Below, piece after piece: positions 61,289-64,000 of a stretch of 64,000 nucleotides of DNA. Location: contig NC_064434.1 in NCBI RefSeq assembly GCF_023343835.1, positions 10,831,505 through 10,895,504 of the forward strand, given 5' to 3'. Each line of letters begins with the position of its first letter. Within the stretch, counting starts at the first letter, position 1. The position numbers were made by a program, and so were the translations under genes. This DNA is from Lagopus muta. Lineage: Eukaryota; Chordata; Aves; Galliformes; Phasianidae. The notes below the pieces were generated by a model. That model was not told where the DNA came from, did no database searches, and worked only from the letters and a program-made list of their open reading frames with translations.

Positions 61289-64000
61289 ACAAAATCTCAG
61301 TGAGTGCTGAACTACCAATCTTTTTTCTTAATACTGAGAACAAAACCTGTCAATTCAAGAGGTACAAACAAACTGACTTAGCTTCTAGAGAGAACTAGCA
61401 ACTCCTTCACAACCACAGCTCACTCCAATGAGCTGGGAACTGGTGGACTCACATTTCTTTTCCTGCTCATCCAGCCTTTGGGAGAAGGGCAGTCCATAAA
61501 CCTTTCAGTCCAAGGAAGAAAACTACAACATGAAGTCCAGAGAGACCAAAGGAGTGGAGAAAGATGAAAGCTATATGATACCACAAGCACTCTGCAAGAA
61601 CTTGCTCTGCTGCAAAAAAGCAGTAAGTATTCAAGGATAGAAAATGGAAAGAGCTGACTGCCCACAAAACCAGCATGCCCCGATGCTCATTGCTGGGCTA
61701 GGAAAGGGAACCCCAGCCTGCACCCCCAGACACACACCTGGAAGACAGCTGGGTCTCAACAGGAACATATATAAAGATTAAATAACTGGATCATCGCTGC
61801 AGTCTCCAAGCCAGTCAACGTGGAGCCATGTGCACATAACCCTTATCTTCATCCCTCTGTGCCTCACCAATTCTGGGGGATGGAGTGGACATGGTTGTTT
61901 TTTGTTTCATATCACAAACTGCAAACCTTTTACAATTCCTAAGGGCTATGCTGAGTTAATGACAGAGTACTTGAGAACCAACATGGGTAAATCCTGACAT
62001 CTCTGCTTGGAGACCATGTATCTGTCCCTAAGCTCAGACAAACTGGTAACTGATCAGAGTTGGTCAAAAGATGTACTGCAGAATAAAGTTCCAATGCAGA
62101 ACAAAAGGTTGAGGAAATGGAGAAGACCCCTAGGGTAGGCAGAGAAGGATGGTTGCAATTTTTTGTAGAACACATAGAAGGTAGGTGACAATGATTTGGT
62201 ATCATCTTCCTTTTGTTCCCTTCTGCCTGTAGGCACATCTTATTGACTTTCATTTTCAGTACTGAATTTGAAAGCAATCCAACAAGTTACAGAGGAGCTG
62301 TATGAAAATGAAGTTTCTAATCATTTGAAATTGGAAATAGGCCCACATTTCTAAGTTATGCAAGGCCTACCTCAAAGCTTTTATTTTGCAATGAGGCTAT
62401 GAGCAGACAGGTTTTCGGGCTTCCTTCTGAAAATTTTGTACAGACTTGCATTGGATATTCATCCATCTGCAACCTTTCCAATTATTTACTTACGGAGAAT
62501 AATAACAAAAGAATACTCGATACAGTGGGATTTTAAGATTCTAGCTTCTCTGGATAATTTTTTCTTCCATATTTTCTTCCATACTTAGGCTTTCTCTTAA
62601 AGTATGAACCTTTTAAATGGTCAATGCCAAGACTTGCAAGCCCAGCAGTATGTAAATACTATGGAATAACAGCATTCTGATGGAAAAGATCAGACATATG
62701 TATGAAAGAAAGAGATGTAAAACCACCCACGTGTGCCAAATGGATGTCTGCCTTCATATGGAGATTCCACCTCCCTGGATAGGCTGTTGCTGTGCAATTA
62801 CTGTCTGTGCTCACAAAGCAATGAATATTAGCAATACCCAGTGCTAAAATTTTTCTGAAGATTTCTCCTTTTTAGGTTATTGGTCAGCTAAAGCAGACAT
62901 TATCATCCTGCAGAACAGAGCTTTCCCCTACTTTCAACCCTCTTATTCCAAAAAACTCTTGGGGAATGCAGGCTTCTACAAAATTAATTTAAATTAATAA
63001 GATGTTTGGTGGGGGAAAGGTGAGAAGTAGGCATCTCTTGCATCTGCCTGCTGGAATAATGCAGTGAAATTCTTGAATAACTTCAATTCTTCAGCACATG
63101 GAACCTTTGAAAAGCAGCTGAAGGTCCTTTTTGCCATCAGAAGGCCATTGTCATGCATGTCCTGCTCTGAAGGAAAAAGCAACAATGGGGAGAGCAGCCT
63201 CTTCTGTCAGAGATGTACCAGCCAGTTAGGAGTTTACCCAGCACTTGGTTCCTTTAAGATCTTACAGTTCATATACTCACTCTGTATGTGACTTACTACT
63301 AGAATGCAATAAGACCTGGCAAAATCGGCCATACAAAAGCATAGCATAAAGTAAATTCTAAATAGTGCAGAGAAAAAGTGACTTTTAAATTTAAAATGAT
63401 CTTTATCTAAAAAGGCGAAGAAAACTCTATTAAAAAAAGATGCATCATTATGCATTTTTAAAGAACTCTGCTATTGGTGCTCATTTTTAATCACCAAAGT
63501 CTCCCATTTCATGCACTATCTGACATGATCATAATGACTGAAGTTTCAATAACAAAATTATGAGTCAGCTGAAAAGGATACAATAAAGGTAGGTAAACAC
63601 TATGCTTTTCTAACATTGATTCCTTGCTGCTTTCTTTTTCACACAAGCTTAGTATAGTGGCATCTTCTCCTTTGGATTACATTACACTCTCTGCACCAGA
63701 CAAACTGAAGGTATCCATACCACTTACACTCTGCACAAAATGCACAAATGTACAGCTGATGCCTTCACTGTTGTGCTGAATGCAATCCTGGTTCCAAATC
63801 AGTTCCATTTGAATTTTTCCCCTCAGCAACAAAAAACCTCTAAAACCTCAAAATCCAACTAAGTCCACCTGTAAGAAGCAAAATCAAAGTCTATTTATAC
63901 ACGGTGAAGAATATCTGGAGGGATGCATCAAAATCAGTGTTCTCCATTAATAAACATTACCTCAAAAATACACTCAAAATGTACAGTGATGCCATCTGAA

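Larger units (their letters stand above)
54254..64000 (-). other. VSNL1: VSNL1 intron running off the window edge
   Basis: No exon encoding the VSNL1 N-terminus (MGKQNSKLAPEV and following) can be found here on the minus strand, so this is the 3' part of a long intron. It contains two CR1 fragments (56684-56973 and 61066-61288). Open frames of 60-138 codons exist but have no recognisable family and no supporting splice structure. Confidence 0.8.

Noticed and set aside
1-64000. Bacterial-style systems, CRISPR-like regular repeats, tRNA or rRNA genes
   Set aside because: No regularly spaced direct repeats, cloverleaf-like sequences or rRNA blocks were seen on reading both strands. The gene structure is plainly vertebrate.

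Overview
This window is ordinary vertebrate nuclear DNA, almost certainly from a bird and probably a galliform such as chicken. It is AT-rich with long introns and short exons bounded by GT/AG. It is littered with CR1 LINE fragments, the dominant avian retroposon. It also carries two pieces of a mariner-type DNA transposon that I recognise as resembling chicken Galluhop elements. I see no operons, CRISPR arrays, phage or bacterial features.

Three protein-coding genes account for the coding content. GEN1 (Holliday-junction resolvase) is on the minus strand. Thirteen coding exons between 16753 and 2214 join in frame to a 948-residue protein. SMC6 (ATPase subunit of the SMC5/6 complex) is on the plus strand. 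Twenty-six coding exons between 21057 and 48203 join in frame to a 1097-residue protein. VSNL1 (visinin-like protein 1, VILIP-1) is on the minus strand, and only its last two coding exons (54253-54038 and 53105-52908) are inside the window. The exon carrying its start codon lies beyond base 64000, so 54254-64000 is intron. The order and orientation GEN1(-) / SMC6(+) / VSNL1(-) is the gene order I know from human 2p24, seen in mirror image.

GEN1 and SMC6 are divergent and share a compact CpG-rich bidirectional promoter near 18.4-18.86 kb, with YY1-, NRF1- and ETS-like sites. Both products act late in homologous recombination: GEN1 cuts Holliday junctions, and SMC5/6 controls their formation and removal. 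SMC6 and VSNL1 are convergent, separated by about 3-4 kb that holds little besides one CR1 copy.

Layout: 1-2213, GEN1 3' UTR and downstream DNA; 2214-16799, GEN1 coding exons and introns; 16800-18585, GEN1 5' intron; 18380-18860, promoter; 18795-21051, SMC6 5' intron; 21057-48203, SMC6 coding; 48204-48545, SMC6 3' UTR; about 48.55-51.7 kb, intergenic; about 51.7-54.25 kb, 3' part of VSNL1; 54.25-64 kb, VSNL1 intron.

I found no convincing new biological system. The observations most worth checking are a conserved cysteine cluster in the GEN1 nuclease core, a repeated LPLSER motif in the GEN1 tail, the shared promoter, a CR1 nested in a mariner element, and two structurally odd CR1 copies. All exon boundaries were set by hand from reading frame, splice consensus and remembered human orthologues. 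No alignment was run.
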